A program made the translations under genes and the position numbers. Source: Nitrospira sp. (GTDB lineage: Bacteria > Nitrospirota > Nitrospiria > Nitrospirales > Nitrospiraceae). Taken from it: a DNA stretch of 64,000 nucleotides. Positions 42,262 to 50,784 of this stretch are shown here, piece by piece. Each line of letters begins with the position of its first letter. Positions within the stretch are counted from its first letter, which is position 1. Where the stretch lies: NCBI GenBank assembly GCA_015709715.1, contig CP054184.1, positions 3,643,001 through 3,707,000 of the forward strand, written 5' to 3'. A model generated the notes under the pieces. That model saw only the letters and a list, made by a program, of their open reading frames with translations. It did not search any database and was not told where the DNA came from.

Positions 42262-43560
42262 ATGGCGAGTGAGCGAGCAGCGGGTGTGGCGCGACAGGAC
42301 GGCAACGAACCGGGCGCAACGGTCAGCGGCCATTTCGACCATTGCCAAAATTGCAGCCACCGGCCGCTCATTCCCGTCATGGACTTCGGCCATCACCCGC
42401 CTTGCGACTCCTTGTTGCGGCCTGAGCAGTTGGCCAAACCAGAGGCCTTCTACCCCCTCCATGTGTTTCGATGTGAACGCTGCGGGTTGGTGCAGATCGA
42501 CTATGCAGTCGATCCGGCGGAGTTGTTCTACGAAGGGTACCCCTACATGACCGGCATCACCGGCGCGTTGAAGACCAACTTCGACGCCATGGCGGCGAAG
42601 GTCATCGAAACGTTGCGGCTCAAGCCGGGCCGTCTCGTGCTGGACATCGGGTCGAACGACGGTACCATCTTGCAGGGGTTCAAAACGAGGGGCATGCGCG
42701 TGTTGGGGGTCGAACCGACCGGTATCGCGAAGATCGCCAATTCGAGAGGGATTCCGACCAGACAGGCCTTCTTCAGCGAGGAGGTGGCGAGGGACATTCG
42801 ACAGGCGGAAGGCCCCGCGTCGCTCATCACCGCGGCCAACGTGTTCGCGCACGTGGCGAATCTGGGGCCCTGCCTGCGCGGCATCCACGCACTGCTCGCC
42901 GACGACGGCACCTTCATTTCCGAATCCCACTACCTGCTCGACCTGATCGACACGCTGCAATACGACACGATTTACCACGAGCACCTGCGGTTCTATTCGA
43001 TCAAGCCCATGCAGGACATGATGAACCGTTTCGGGTTCAGCGTGGTCGATGTCGAACGCATTCCCAACCACGGCGGCTCGATTCGCGTGTATGCCGTGAA
43101 GGGGACCGCCGGCAGGCCCAGCGAGCGCATGTGCGACTTGGTGAAACAGGAAGAGGCCTATGGTCTGTACGGCGCTGCACTCTACGAGACCTTCGCCCAG
43201 CGGGTCAGGCAGTCGAAGTGGAAACTCATGCGCCTCCTGTCCGACCTGAAGACCAACGGCCATCGTATCGTCGGGATCGGCTCGCCGGGACGGTCGAGCA
43301 CCGTGATGAACTATTGCGGCATCGGCCCGGACTATTTGGATTACACCGCGGAGCAGGCCACGTCGCTGAAGGTCGGTCTCTTCACGCCGGGCACCCACGT
43401 GCCGGTGGTGGACGAACAACGCCTCTTCGACGAACAGCCGGAGTACGCCTTGGTCCTCGCGTGGCATTTGGGTGAGGGGTTGCCCCGCAAGCTCCGCAGC
43501 AAGGGGTTGCGGTCGAAATTCATCATGCCGCTGCCGGACCCCGTCGTCCTGGATTGGTAG
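42262..43560 (+). CDS. Zinc-finger SAM methyltransferase, sugar C-methyltransferase family (NovU/TcaB9-like)
   Basis: The 432-residue protein has three parts. A zinc-binding N-terminus has Cys28, Cys31, Cys71 and Cys74. A SAM-binding Rossmann domain follows (LVLDIGSNDGTIL). The third is the C-terminal domain of this family, with the catalytic block YHEH at 237-240 inside YDTIYHEHLRFYSI. The block is shared with C-3-methyltransferases such as TcaB9 and NovU, which methylate dTDP-4-keto-6-deoxysugars. AAAGGAG at 42249-42255 is spaced six bases from ATG 42262 and would be too close to ATG 42256, so the second ATG is chosen. Substrate is inferred only; O-methylation is also possible. Confidence 0.88.
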   Translation: MASERAAGVARQDGNEPGATVSGHFDHCQNCSHRPLIPVMDFGHHPPCDSLLRPEQLAKPEAFYPLHVFRCERCGLVQIDYAVDPAELFYEGYPYMTGITGALKTNFDAMAAKVIETLRLKPGRLVLDIGSNDGTILQGFKTRGMRVLGVEPTGIAKIANSRGIPTRQAFFSEEVARDIRQAEGPASLITAANVFAHVANLGPCLRGIHALLADDGTFISESHYLLDLIDTLQYDTIYHEHLRFYSIKPMQDMMNRFGFSVVDVERIPNHGGSIRVYAVKGTAGRPSERMCDLVKQEEAYGLYGAALYETFAQRVRQSKWKLMRLLSDLKTNGHRIVGIGSPGRSSTVMNYCGIGPDYLDYTAEQATSLKVGLFTPGTHVPVVDEQRLFDEQPEYALVLAWHLGEGLPRKLRSKGLRSKFIMPLPDPVVLDW

Positions 43561-43580
43561 GGGTGGGTGTCACGCCTCGC

Positions 43581-44696
43581 ATGACGACCGTGACTGTCGG
43601 CATTGTCGGGACCGGTTTCGGCGCTCAGGTACATCTGCCGGCCTTTCGCCGGCTGTCCGCGGTCACCGTGGCCGGGATCGCCGGACAGGATCGGGACAAA
43701 ACGGCTCGCGTGGCGCAGGCCCAGGGCGTTCCCACCGCCTATGGGTCTTGGCAGGCCTTGATCGACGATAAGAAGATCGAGGCCGTGGTGATCGCGGTGC
43801 CGCCGCGATTCCACTGCGAGATGGTCCTGCGGGCCTTGGAGGCCGGCAAACATGTCCTCTGTGAGAAGCCATTCGGGGTTGATCCGGTCGAGGCGGCGTC
43901 GATGCTGGAGAAGGCGAGGCACAGCGACCTGGTCTGCATGGTGGATTACCAGTTTCGGATGGCGCCGGAACGGATTCGGCTGAAGGAACTGTTGGAAGCG
44001 GGGGCGATCGGGCGGGTCCGCAGGGTGACGGTCGAATGGACGGTGCGGGGCCGAGCTGCCGGAAACAGGGCCTGGTCGTGGCAGTTCGATCCCACCGTCG
44101 GCGGTGGCGTGCTGTTCGCGTTCGGTTCCCATGTTGTGGACTATCTGCAGTGGTTGATGGGGCCCGCCAAGAGCGTCACCGCGCACCTCAGCACGAGAGG
44201 CGGCCCTGCGGTCATGGGGCCGGATGCTCGCCCGGCGGCAGCCGATACGTTGGACGGCATTCTTCTGTTGCAGGACGACATTCCCGCGTCGATCACGATT
44301 TCCAATGCCACCCCCGGCGGGCGCGGCCATTGGCTGACGGTCTACGGAGAACGGGGCGCGTTGGTCGTCGGGAACCCGAATCAGGCCGACGCCGTAATCG
44401 GGACCTGTTTGTATGAGTCGGATCCGACGACCGGGGTCCTGCGGGAAGTGCCGGTGTCCGCTCCGTCGACCGACGGTCTGTCCGACGGACGGACGTTGTT
44501 GGTCGGCCGGCTTGCCGAGACCTTTGCCTCGGCCATTCGTGCGGGCACGCCGACGGCGCCCTCGTTCGAGGATGGGTGGCGCGCGCAGGTCGTCATGCAG
44601 GCCATGCGGGAGGCGCACGAACGACGACGGTGGATGCCGGTGGACATGCCGGGGGGGCGTGGTCGATCCTGGAGCCATGTCCGTCGAACACCATGA
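43581..44696 (+). CDS. Gfo/Idh/MocA-family oxidoreductase (sugar modification)
   Basis: This is a 371-residue two-domain dehydrogenase. The cofactor motif is GIVGTGFGAQVHLPAF. The family motif CEKPFGVDP and the substrate-side block FGSHVVDYLQWLMG with its conserved His are clear. Such proteins oxidise sugars or reduce keto-sugars, here possibly a nucleotide-sugar intermediate of the same branch as the C-methyltransferase just upstream. ATG 43581 is used; a frame starting at TTG 43554 would add nine residues and overlap. The stop overlaps the next gene by ATGA. It is clearly different from the lipid A-linked Gfo/Idh protein at 5565. Confidence 0.88.
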   Translation: MTTVTVGIVGTGFGAQVHLPAFRRLSAVTVAGIAGQDRDKTARVAQAQGVPTAYGSWQALIDDKKIEAVVIAVPPRFHCEMVLRALEAGKHVLCEKPFGVDPVEAASMLEKARHSDLVCMVDYQFRMAPERIRLKELLEAGAIGRVRRVTVEWTVRGRAAGNRAWSWQFDPTVGGGVLFAFGSHVVDYLQWLMGPAKSVTAHLSTRGGPAVMGPDARPAAADTLDGILLLQDDIPASITISNATPGGRGHWLTVYGERGALVVGNPNQADAVIGTCLYESDPTTGVLREVPVSAPSTDGLSDGRTLLVGRLAETFASAIRAGTPTAPSFEDGWRAQVVMQAMREAHERRRWMPVDMPGGRGRSWSHVRRTP

Positions 44697-46015
44697 AGAT
44701 TTTTCTCCTGTTGTCCAACGCTCCCGATCCCGCAGGCGAGGCGATCGAAGTGGTGGGGCAGGAGGTCGTCGAAAAGGCGCAGCAGCTCGGACATCGAGTC
44801 TTCGTGCAGGTCATTCTGCGTGACCCACGGAACAGTCGCGCAGCCGAACAGACAGAACGGGCCCTGGCTCGGTTGCAGTTGCCTGAGGTGACGGTCTGCC
44901 CCACGCTGTATGTGGCCGATGTCGCGGAGCCGGCCCAGGCGCAGAACCTGGTGGCGCGGATCCTTCGCGTGTCGGCTGCCTTGAGCCTGCGCCGGCTCTT
45001 CCCGGCGTCGAGGCTCGGACCGACGGTCGAGCGGCGGGTCCGGGAGGCGGGCGCGGAGGCGATTCTGAGTATTTGGAGCTGGGAAGCCTTGGCCGCCAGT
45101 TATCACATCGCAGGAGTTCCGAAGTTCGTGTACTACGGCAACCCCGACCATCTGCCGCCCCAGGCGCGGCTCAGGAATCCGGAGCTGTTCGGCATCCCGA
45201 CCGCGTCCTGGCGTGATCGTCTCTGGTGGCGATGGGAGTGGGTGCGGAACGAACGGCGTAAGCAGCTCAACATCCGGATGATGCATGCCTGTGAAGTGAC
45301 GGCTAACAATTCGGTGTTGGATGCGGAGTTCTATCGCGCCCACGGCCATGCGCGGTCGATCTATCTCCAGAACATGTGGCCGCCGGTCAAAGCGTCCACG
45401 CCGCCGGTGTCGGTGCAGGATCAACCCGGACCGGTGAAGATCATCGGCAGCGTAGGCAACTTGGGCGCGACCGGCAACACCTTTGCGTTGGCGTATCTAG
45501 GGAGGGAGCTGTTGCCGCGGTTGTTCGAACGTTTCAGAGATCGCCCTGTGGAAATTCACCTGTTGGGGAAGGGCACGTTGTCGCCTGCCGCGGCAGCGTC
45601 CCTCGGGGATGCCCGAGTGAAAATTCGTGGCTGGGTGGATGACATCCATGAAGAGTTCCGTTCCGCCGCGATGTTTCTCGTGTTGACGAACGTGAACCCC
45701 GACTTCCTTGTCGGCAATACCAGAATTTTGCTCGCCTGGGCGTTGGGGACCTGCGTCGTCATGCATGAGAACAGCCGGTTGGCGATGCCGGAGATTCAGC
45801 ATGGAGTCAATGCCTTGTTGGGCCGCACGCCCGACGAGTTGGCGGACCTGATTGTCGCCGCGTCGGACGATCACGCGCTCAGGCAGCGGATCGGCGAAGG
45901 AGGCCGGCAGACCTTCGAGACCTACTACCGATCGGACGTCGTCGTGCCGACCATGATGCGGTTGGTTCAGGAGATGGTGGATCGTCATCGAGCGGGGCAG
46001 GGTGCGTCGGCCTGA
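44693..46015 (+). CDS. GT4-like glycosyltransferase
   Basis: This 440-residue GT-B-like protein has SNAPDPAGEAIEVVGQEVVE at the start, IIGSVGNLGATGNTFALAYL in the hinge and a C-terminal donor region RILLAWALGTCVVMHENSRL with a general GT4 appearance. The donor motif is less canonical than in neighbouring GT4 genes (VGNTRILLAWALG), so this is a divergent member. ATG 44693 overlaps the Gfo/Idh stop by ATGA; longer frames read back into that gene. Acts in the cytoplasm. Donor unknown. Confidence 0.75.
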   Translation: MKIFLLLSNAPDPAGEAIEVVGQEVVEKAQQLGHRVFVQVILRDPRNSRAAEQTERALARLQLPEVTVCPTLYVADVAEPAQAQNLVARILRVSAALSLRRLFPASRLGPTVERRVREAGAEAILSIWSWEALAASYHIAGVPKFVYYGNPDHLPPQARLRNPELFGIPTASWRDRLWWRWEWVRNERRKQLNIRMMHACEVTANNSVLDAEFYRAHGHARSIYLQNMWPPVKASTPPVSVQDQPGPVKIIGSVGNLGATGNTFALAYLGRELLPRLFERFRDRPVEIHLLGKGTLSPAAAASLGDARVKIRGWVDDIHEEFRSAAMFLVLTNVNPDFLVGNTRILLAWALGTCVVMHENSRLAMPEIQHGVNALLGRTPDELADLIVAASDDHALRQRIGEGGRQTFETYYRSDVVVPTMMRLVQEMVDRHRAGQGASA

Positions 46016-46063
46016 GCGGTGACGCGGGAGACCTGACTCGGATTGCAGAAGAAAGAGGAGACT

Positions 46064-46846
46064 GTGAAAAACGCCATTGTCGCTCGCATCGGAGAAGGGC
46101 TTGCCACGTTGTTGCCGGATGTCGTCTGCACCGCCTTTGCGAGGCAATTGGCCGAGCGGAATCCGCAACTGTTGTTGGAGGCGCTCGGGCCCAAGCTGAA
46201 CCGCACGCCGTCGCTGGATACCATGCCGTTCGACTTGGCGCCGACGGCGCCGCTTCAGTTCGAAGACCTGGCCGGACTGTTCGCCAGCACCTCGCTGGAC
46301 CACGGCGTCATCGCCATGACGGTGAGGCAAACGGCCTACCTCTTCGGGTTGGTTCGACGCATGAAGCCTCGTAAGGTGATCGAGATTGGGCGCTACAAGG
46401 GCGGATCGACCGTCACGATTGCGGCCGCTATGGCGGGGCAGGGCGAGTTTTGGTCGATCGACATCGGGGAGAAGGAAGCGCGCCTGCATCAACGAGCCGC
46501 CGCGCGTACGTTCGACGACGAGATCCGCGACATCTGCAACCGGTTCGGCCTGCGGGTCACCCTGCTGGTGGGAGACTCGCGCGCGATTCAAGTCGAGACG
46601 GGCGAAGTCGATCTGGTCTTCATCGACGGAGACCACAGTTACGAAGGGGTGCGGAACGATTTCGAACGGTTCGGCACACGTGTGCGGGTCGGGGGAGCTG
46701 TGTTGTTCGACGATGCCTGCGACGAAGCCATGTTCCACACCCATTCGGAATCCGTCGGCAAGTTGCTCACGGAAATCGTGGCGGCAGGATCGTTCCGGTT
46801 GGTCAAGTCGGTGAATCGTCTCGCCCACATCGAGCGAATCCGGTAG
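46064..46846 (+). CDS. Class I SAM-dependent methyltransferase (Methyltransf_24-like)
   Basis: This is a 260-residue protein with a short helical N-terminal part and a Rossmann domain starting KVIEIGRYKGGSTVTIAAAM, continuing with WSIDIGE and the family motif LVFIDGDHSYEGVRNDFERF. The DGDHSYEG block is typical of enzymes that act on sugars or small molecules in glycan loci, including cephalosporin hydroxylase-like proteins and rhamnosyl O-methyltransferases. GTG 46064 follows AGAGGAG at about 46054-46060; an in-frame TTG at 46043 is the alternative. A sulfotransferase gene follows after eight bases. Confidence 0.85.
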   Translation: MKNAIVARIGEGLATLLPDVVCTAFARQLAERNPQLLLEALGPKLNRTPSLDTMPFDLAPTAPLQFEDLAGLFASTSLDHGVIAMTVRQTAYLFGLVRRMKPRKVIEIGRYKGGSTVTIAAAMAGQGEFWSIDIGEKEARLHQRAAARTFDDEIRDICNRFGLRVTLLVGDSRAIQVETGEVDLVFIDGDHSYEGVRNDFERFGTRVRVGGAVLFDDACDEAMFHTHSESVGKLLTEIVAAGSFRLVKSVNRLAHIERIR

Positions 46847-46854
46847 GAGGCATC

Positions 46855-47982
46855 GTGTTGGTCGGCATCTTCGGCGCAGGTCGAAACGGATCCTCGCTCC
46901 TCATGCGGCTGTTGGACGGCAGTCCGGGCTTGTGGATTTACCCGATCGAGCTCAACTACCTGCGCGGGTTTGCGCCCCGTTCGTTGAAGGGCCTGGTGAA
47001 GCAGGCCCTGGCTGCCTGCAGCGCGATGGTGCCCGGCCAAGCCGGAGGGACACTCGAAAGCCGGCAGCGACAGTTGATGAGGGGCTGGGCGACGGAACAG
47101 ATGCAGGAGTTGAAGGCGACCTATCTCGACAAACTCGTCGACCCCATCGTGCCGATCGGTGATCCGATCGAGACGGTCATGCGCCGCACGCACGGCGACC
47201 TCGTGGGTGATCTCGCAGGGTACCTGGAAGCCGTCCGCTCCTGTTACGACCAACGGCGGTTGCCCTCGGCCCCGATGCCCATGTTCAAGTCGATCGAGGT
47301 CTCGGATCTGCCGCGGTATCACCGGCTCTTTCCGGACATGAAGTTCATCCACATCATGCGGCATCCCTACTCCAACTACAGCTCGCTCAAACGCACCGAC
47401 ATGGTGTTGAAGCAGAAACCCTTTTGGTTTCAAGGTGGCGACATCCTGAGGCTGCAGCTGGAGTCCCGTTGGATTCCCCATGCGGAGTTCACCCTGGAGG
47501 GATTGAAGCGCGAACCCTCCAAGCACTACTTGGTCCGGTACGAAGATTTGTGCGATGCGCCGACCGATACGGTGAACGGTATCTGTGCCTGGCTGGGTGT
47601 GCCGCCCCCTGAGGAGCCGACGGTGCAAACCGTGTTGGGAGGTCGGCATACGAAGTCCTTGCCGATCAATTCGAGTCTCAAAGGTGTGGAGACGCCGGCC
47701 CAGGTCGTGTCGGACATGGCGAAGACCTATGGGTACGACGACATCCTGACCGAGCGGGAACGGGCCTTGATCCTGCTGCGTACCTATCGACTCGGCCGTC
47801 GATTAGGCTATTTTTCCGAGGAGGAGGGCACGCAGGTGCCGGCGAAGTTTCCGTTGTTCCTCCAGTGGCTGGCCCCGGATCAATGGGAATACATGAACGC
47901 GTCCTCGCGTCTCCGGTTGGCGCGCGCGCTGATCCAGCGCCGGCTCTACCTCTGCCGGGTGCTGCTCTCGCCGCTCGGGTAG
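46855..47982 (+). CDS. Sulfotransferase-family protein (PAPS-dependent)
   Basis: The 375-residue protein has the 5'-phosphosulfate binding loop IFGAGRNGSSLLMRLL at 5-20 and the 3'-phosphate binding segment FIHIMRHPYSNYSS with RHP at 169-171, the two hallmark sites of PAPS sulfotransferases. GTG 46855 follows AGGAGG; the in-frame TTG at 46858 is an alternative. A longer frame from 46450 would overlap the methyltransferase. It probably transfers sulfate from PAPS, supplied via cysC at 40202, to a sugar of the glycan. There is no membrane segment, so transfer should happen in the cytoplasm before export. Confidence 0.9.
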   Translation: MLVGIFGAGRNGSSLLMRLLDGSPGLWIYPIELNYLRGFAPRSLKGLVKQALAACSAMVPGQAGGTLESRQRQLMRGWATEQMQELKATYLDKLVDPIVPIGDPIETVMRRTHGDLVGDLAGYLEAVRSCYDQRRLPSAPMPMFKSIEVSDLPRYHRLFPDMKFIHIMRHPYSNYSSLKRTDMVLKQKPFWFQGGDILRLQLESRWIPHAEFTLEGLKREPSKHYLVRYEDLCDAPTDTVNGICAWLGVPPPEEPTVQTVLGGRHTKSLPINSSLKGVETPAQVVSDMAKTYGYDDILTERERALILLRTYRLGRRLGYFSEEEGTQVPAKFPLFLQWLAPDQWEYMNASSRLRLARALIQRRLYLCRVLLSPLG

Positions 47983-48012
47983 CGGCCGGTCGCGTCGGGA
48001 TGGTCGGGCAGC

Positions 48013-49053
48013 ATGAAGTTTTCCTCACGTGACAAGACGATGTTTCAAACGGTCTTTGCACCGACGCCGGCGGAGGCCTGCACGTTGCTCGACTATGTGC
48101 GGTTCCTGTGGGAGGAACGGATCGGCGAACGTATCGCGAACGATCCGCTCTACCGGCCGTCGGATCTGTGGAGGCAGTGGGCCGCGCAGACCTTCACCGG
48201 ATTTTCGTTGGAGAAGCTGCTGCTGCAGGGTGGCCATGCCTTTCCCGCCTCGATGGAGGTGGCGGCTGGTCCCATGGCACCGCAGCCGCGGTGGCGGCGC
48301 GCGTTGGGTGCCTTGTTGGGGGGGAAGGAAGCCGAGCGCATCCGGCAGGGGCGCGAGGTGGGACCTCTTCAGGCCTGGTTCCGGCGGTTCTATCCCCAGG
48401 TGGGGATCTGCCCCGAACATGCGCATTGGTATGCCTGGCACCCCAATCCCTATTTCCGCTGCCTGGAGGCCTATGTCCTGCGGGAGAAACGGCCGCTGCC
48501 GGCCACGATGTTGGAAGTCGGCGCCGGGGCCTGCGTGAACGTGGCGTTTTACCGCAGCCTGAATCCGGCCTTGCGCGCGACCGTCGTCGATCTGCCGGAA
48601 ACGATGCTGTTCGGCTACTGTTTCTTGAAGAGCGTGTTTCCCGACCTCCGCGTGACCTTGCCTCATCAGGTCGAATCGAACCAGACGGGCGCCGAGGCGG
48701 AGGTCCGGTTCCTGCTGCCGACCCAGGTTGAGACTGTCCCCAGCGAGAGCATGGATTTCTGTTTCAACATGTCTTCGTTTCAGGAAATGACTATCGACAG
48801 CGTCAACCATTACCTTCGGTTCTTGGCACGGGTGCTCAAGCCGGGCGGAACGCTCCTGTCCGTCAACCTGGAGACCTCGCGGTACCTGGCAGGGAACGCA
48901 TTGAAGAATTATGACTTTGCCCTGTACCATGCGGCACCTCGACTCAAGCCGGCTCCCTTCGGCACGGACTTGATCGACCATGTGCCCGGGATGAACATTG
49001 TGCATGCCGAGGTGACCAAAGGGGGCGGGCCTCAAGGTGTTGCGGAGGCCTGA
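48013..49053 (+). CDS. Putative sugar O-methyltransferase (SAM-dependent), next to nonulosonate genes
   Basis: This 346-residue protein has the SAM-binding motif MLEVGAGACVNVAF near residue 165 and, further on, MDFCFNMSSFQEM, typical of a putative sugar O-methyltransferase family found beside sialic acid genes. The N-terminal 150 residues form a helical region with several Trp residues (DLWRQWAAQTF). It overlaps neuA by one base (TGATG at 49053), so it is likely expressed with neuABC. O-methylation of the nonulosonic acid is a reasonable guess. ATG 48013 has a GC-rich lead without a clear ribosome site. Confidence 0.8.
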   Translation: MKFSSRDKTMFQTVFAPTPAEACTLLDYVRFLWEERIGERIANDPLYRPSDLWRQWAAQTFTGFSLEKLLLQGGHAFPASMEVAAGPMAPQPRWRRALGALLGGKEAERIRQGREVGPLQAWFRRFYPQVGICPEHAHWYAWHPNPYFRCLEAYVLREKRPLPATMLEVGAGACVNVAFYRSLNPALRATVVDLPETMLFGYCFLKSVFPDLRVTLPHQVESNQTGAEAEVRFLLPTQVETVPSESMDFCFNMSSFQEMTIDSVNHYLRFLARVLKPGGTLLSVNLETSRYLAGNALKNYDFALYHAAPRLKPAPFGTDLIDHVPGMNIVHAEVTKGGGPQGVAEA

Positions 49054-49745
49054 TGCGGGTCTTGGCCGTCATCCCGGCGCGAGGCGGGTCGAAATCGATC
49101 CCGCTGAAAAACATTCGGCCGCTCCAGGGCCTGCCCCTGTTGGCCTATACGATCAAGGCCGCCAAGGCCTGTTCCAGGCTCGACCGGTGCGTGGTGTCGA
49201 CCGACCATCCGGAGATCGCGACGGTGGCCAAGGACTATGGCGCCGAGGTTATCGAGCGGCCGGCCGATTTGGCGACCGATCAGGCGCCGACTGAGTGGGC
49301 GCTGCTGCAGGTCGTGGAGGTCTTGGGGCGCGAGGGCTATCGGCCCGACTATGTGGTGACCCTGGAGCCGACCTCGCCGCTACGTACGGCTGGGCTGATC
49401 GATCGCTGCATCGACACCGCGATCGCGCATCCGGAGGTCGATTGCGTGATGACGGTCACCGAGACCAGGAAATGTTACGGACGCCTGGAAAACGGGCGGT
49501 TCGAATACCTGTTTCCCAACCAGCCCCGGCGTAGACAGGAACGCCGGCCCTTGTACGAAGAGAGCAGTACGGTGTATGTGACGAAGACCGAGGTGCTGGA
49601 GCGAGACCGGTCGGTCCTGGGGCGCACGCGTCAGGGGCTCGTGGTGGATGATCCTCGCGAGGCGATCGACATCAACGAACCATTGGATTTCATCGTGGCG
49701 GAGGCGGTGCTGGCCCAACGCCTTCTGGAGGAGCAACATGGCTGA
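49053..49745 (+). CDS. neuA: Acylneuraminate cytidylyltransferase (CMP-nonulosonic acid synthetase)
   Basis: NeuA activates a nonulosonic acid with CTP. The 230-residue protein begins AVIPARGGSKSIPLKNI, the family nucleotide-binding signature, and has TLEPTSPLRTAGLID and DDPREAIDINEPLDF near its ends, as in NeuA and pseudaminic or legionaminic CMP-transferases. Which sugar it prefers cannot be read off. ATG 49053 overlaps the methyltransferase stop. The 3' end overlaps neuB by eight bases. Cytoplasmic. Confidence 0.93.
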   Translation: MRVLAVIPARGGSKSIPLKNIRPLQGLPLLAYTIKAAKACSRLDRCVVSTDHPEIATVAKDYGAEVIERPADLATDQAPTEWALLQVVEVLGREGYRPDYVVTLEPTSPLRTAGLIDRCIDTAIAHPEVDCVMTVTETRKCYGRLENGRFEYLFPNQPRRRQERRPLYEESSTVYVTKTEVLERDRSVLGRTRQGLVVDDPREAIDINEPLDFIVAEAVLAQRLLEEQHG

Positions 49746-50784
49746 GATCGCATCGATTCCCATCGGGCCCTATCGCATCGGACCGGAGCATCCGCCCCTG
49801 GTCATCGCCGAAGCGGCGGTCAACCATCAGGGCGACTTCGAGACGGCCAAGCGTATGGTCTACATCGCCCACGCGATGGGGGCACATATCATCAAGTTCC
49901 AGATCCACGTGCTAGACAACGAGATGCTGCGGGAGACACCGCAATCGGCCAACTTTGCCGAGCCGTTGTACGTGACGTTGGACAAGACGAACCTCACCGT
50001 CGACCAACATCGGGAGCTGAAGCGGCTCTGTGAATCGTTAGGCATTCTGTACCTGTGCACGCCCTTCAGCCGAGTGGGAGCCGATATCCTGGAAGATTTG
50101 GGGGTAGCGGCCTACAAGACCGGATCGGGAGAATTGACCAACCTGCCGCTCATCGAACATATCGGGCGGAAGGGCAAACCGATGATCGTGTCGACCGGCA
50201 TGTGCACCATCGACGAGGTGGGCGAAACAGTCGCGTTGCTGCGGCAACTGAAGACGCCCTTCGCGCTGACCCATTGCGTCTCCGCCTATCCGACGCCCTA
50301 TGACCGAGTGAATCTGGGCATGATTGCCCGGTATCGTGACCTGTTCCACGTGCCGGTCGGCCTGTCCGACCATTCGCGGGGCATCTATACGGGCATCGGC
50401 GCCGCCGCACTGGGGGCCTGCGTGATCGAAAAACATTTCACGCTCGACCGCCAGCAGCCGGGCCCGGACCATCCGGTGTCCATCGAGCCGGACGAACTCA
50501 GCGACCTGGTGAAAGGTGTGGATGCGGTGTTTCGCGCGCGCGGCGCGGAGCGGGAGATCTTCCCGGAGGAGCGCGAGATCGTGGCCTGGGCGCGCGAGAG
50601 CGTCGTGTCGGAGGTGCCCATCGCGCGCGGCAGCGTCATCACGAAGGACATGGTGTGGGTCAAGCGTCCGAGCCCCGGTCCCGGGGCGGTGGCGGCCAAA
50701 GATTTGGGGAAGGTCATCGGCAAGGTCGCGCAAGTCGATATTCCGAAGGACAGCCAGATCCGATGGGAGCAGCTGAACGCATGA
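49738..50784 (+). CDS. neuB: N-acetylneuraminate synthase family protein (NeuB)
   Basis: NeuB condenses a 2-acetamido-2-deoxymannose-type sugar with phosphoenolpyruvate to give a nine-carbon nonulosonic acid. The 348-residue protein has VIAEAAVNHQGD (residues 22-33), a TIM-barrel core with STGMCTIDEV, HCVSAYPTPYD and IEKHFTLDRQQPGPDH, and a C-terminal SAF-type domain (about 285-345) that closes the active site. ATG 49738 is eight bases inside neuA. It overlaps neuC by ATGA. Neu5Ac, legionaminic and pseudaminic synthases share these motifs. Confidence 0.94.
   Translation: MAEIASIPIGPYRIGPEHPPLVIAEAAVNHQGDFETAKRMVYIAHAMGAHIIKFQIHVLDNEMLRETPQSANFAEPLYVTLDKTNLTVDQHRELKRLCESLGILYLCTPFSRVGADILEDLGVAAYKTGSGELTNLPLIEHIGRKGKPMIVSTGMCTIDEVGETVALLRQLKTPFALTHCVSAYPTPYDRVNLGMIARYRDLFHVPVGLSDHSRGIYTGIGAAALGACVIEKHFTLDRQQPGPDHPVSIEPDELSDLVKGVDAVFRARGAEREIFPEEREIVAWARESVVSEVPIARGSVITKDMVWVKRPSPGPGAVAAKDLGKVIGKVAQVDIPKDSQIRWEQLNA

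Noticed and set aside
41431-43467. Long minus-strand open frame (678 codons)
   Set aside because: It lies antisense to the flippase and the C-methyltransferase, both with full family motifs. Its product is Arg/His-rich, as expected from the reverse of GC-rich coding DNA.
45497-46828. Minus-strand frame (443 codons)
   Set aside because: Antisense to a glycosyltransferase and a methyltransferase with clear motifs.
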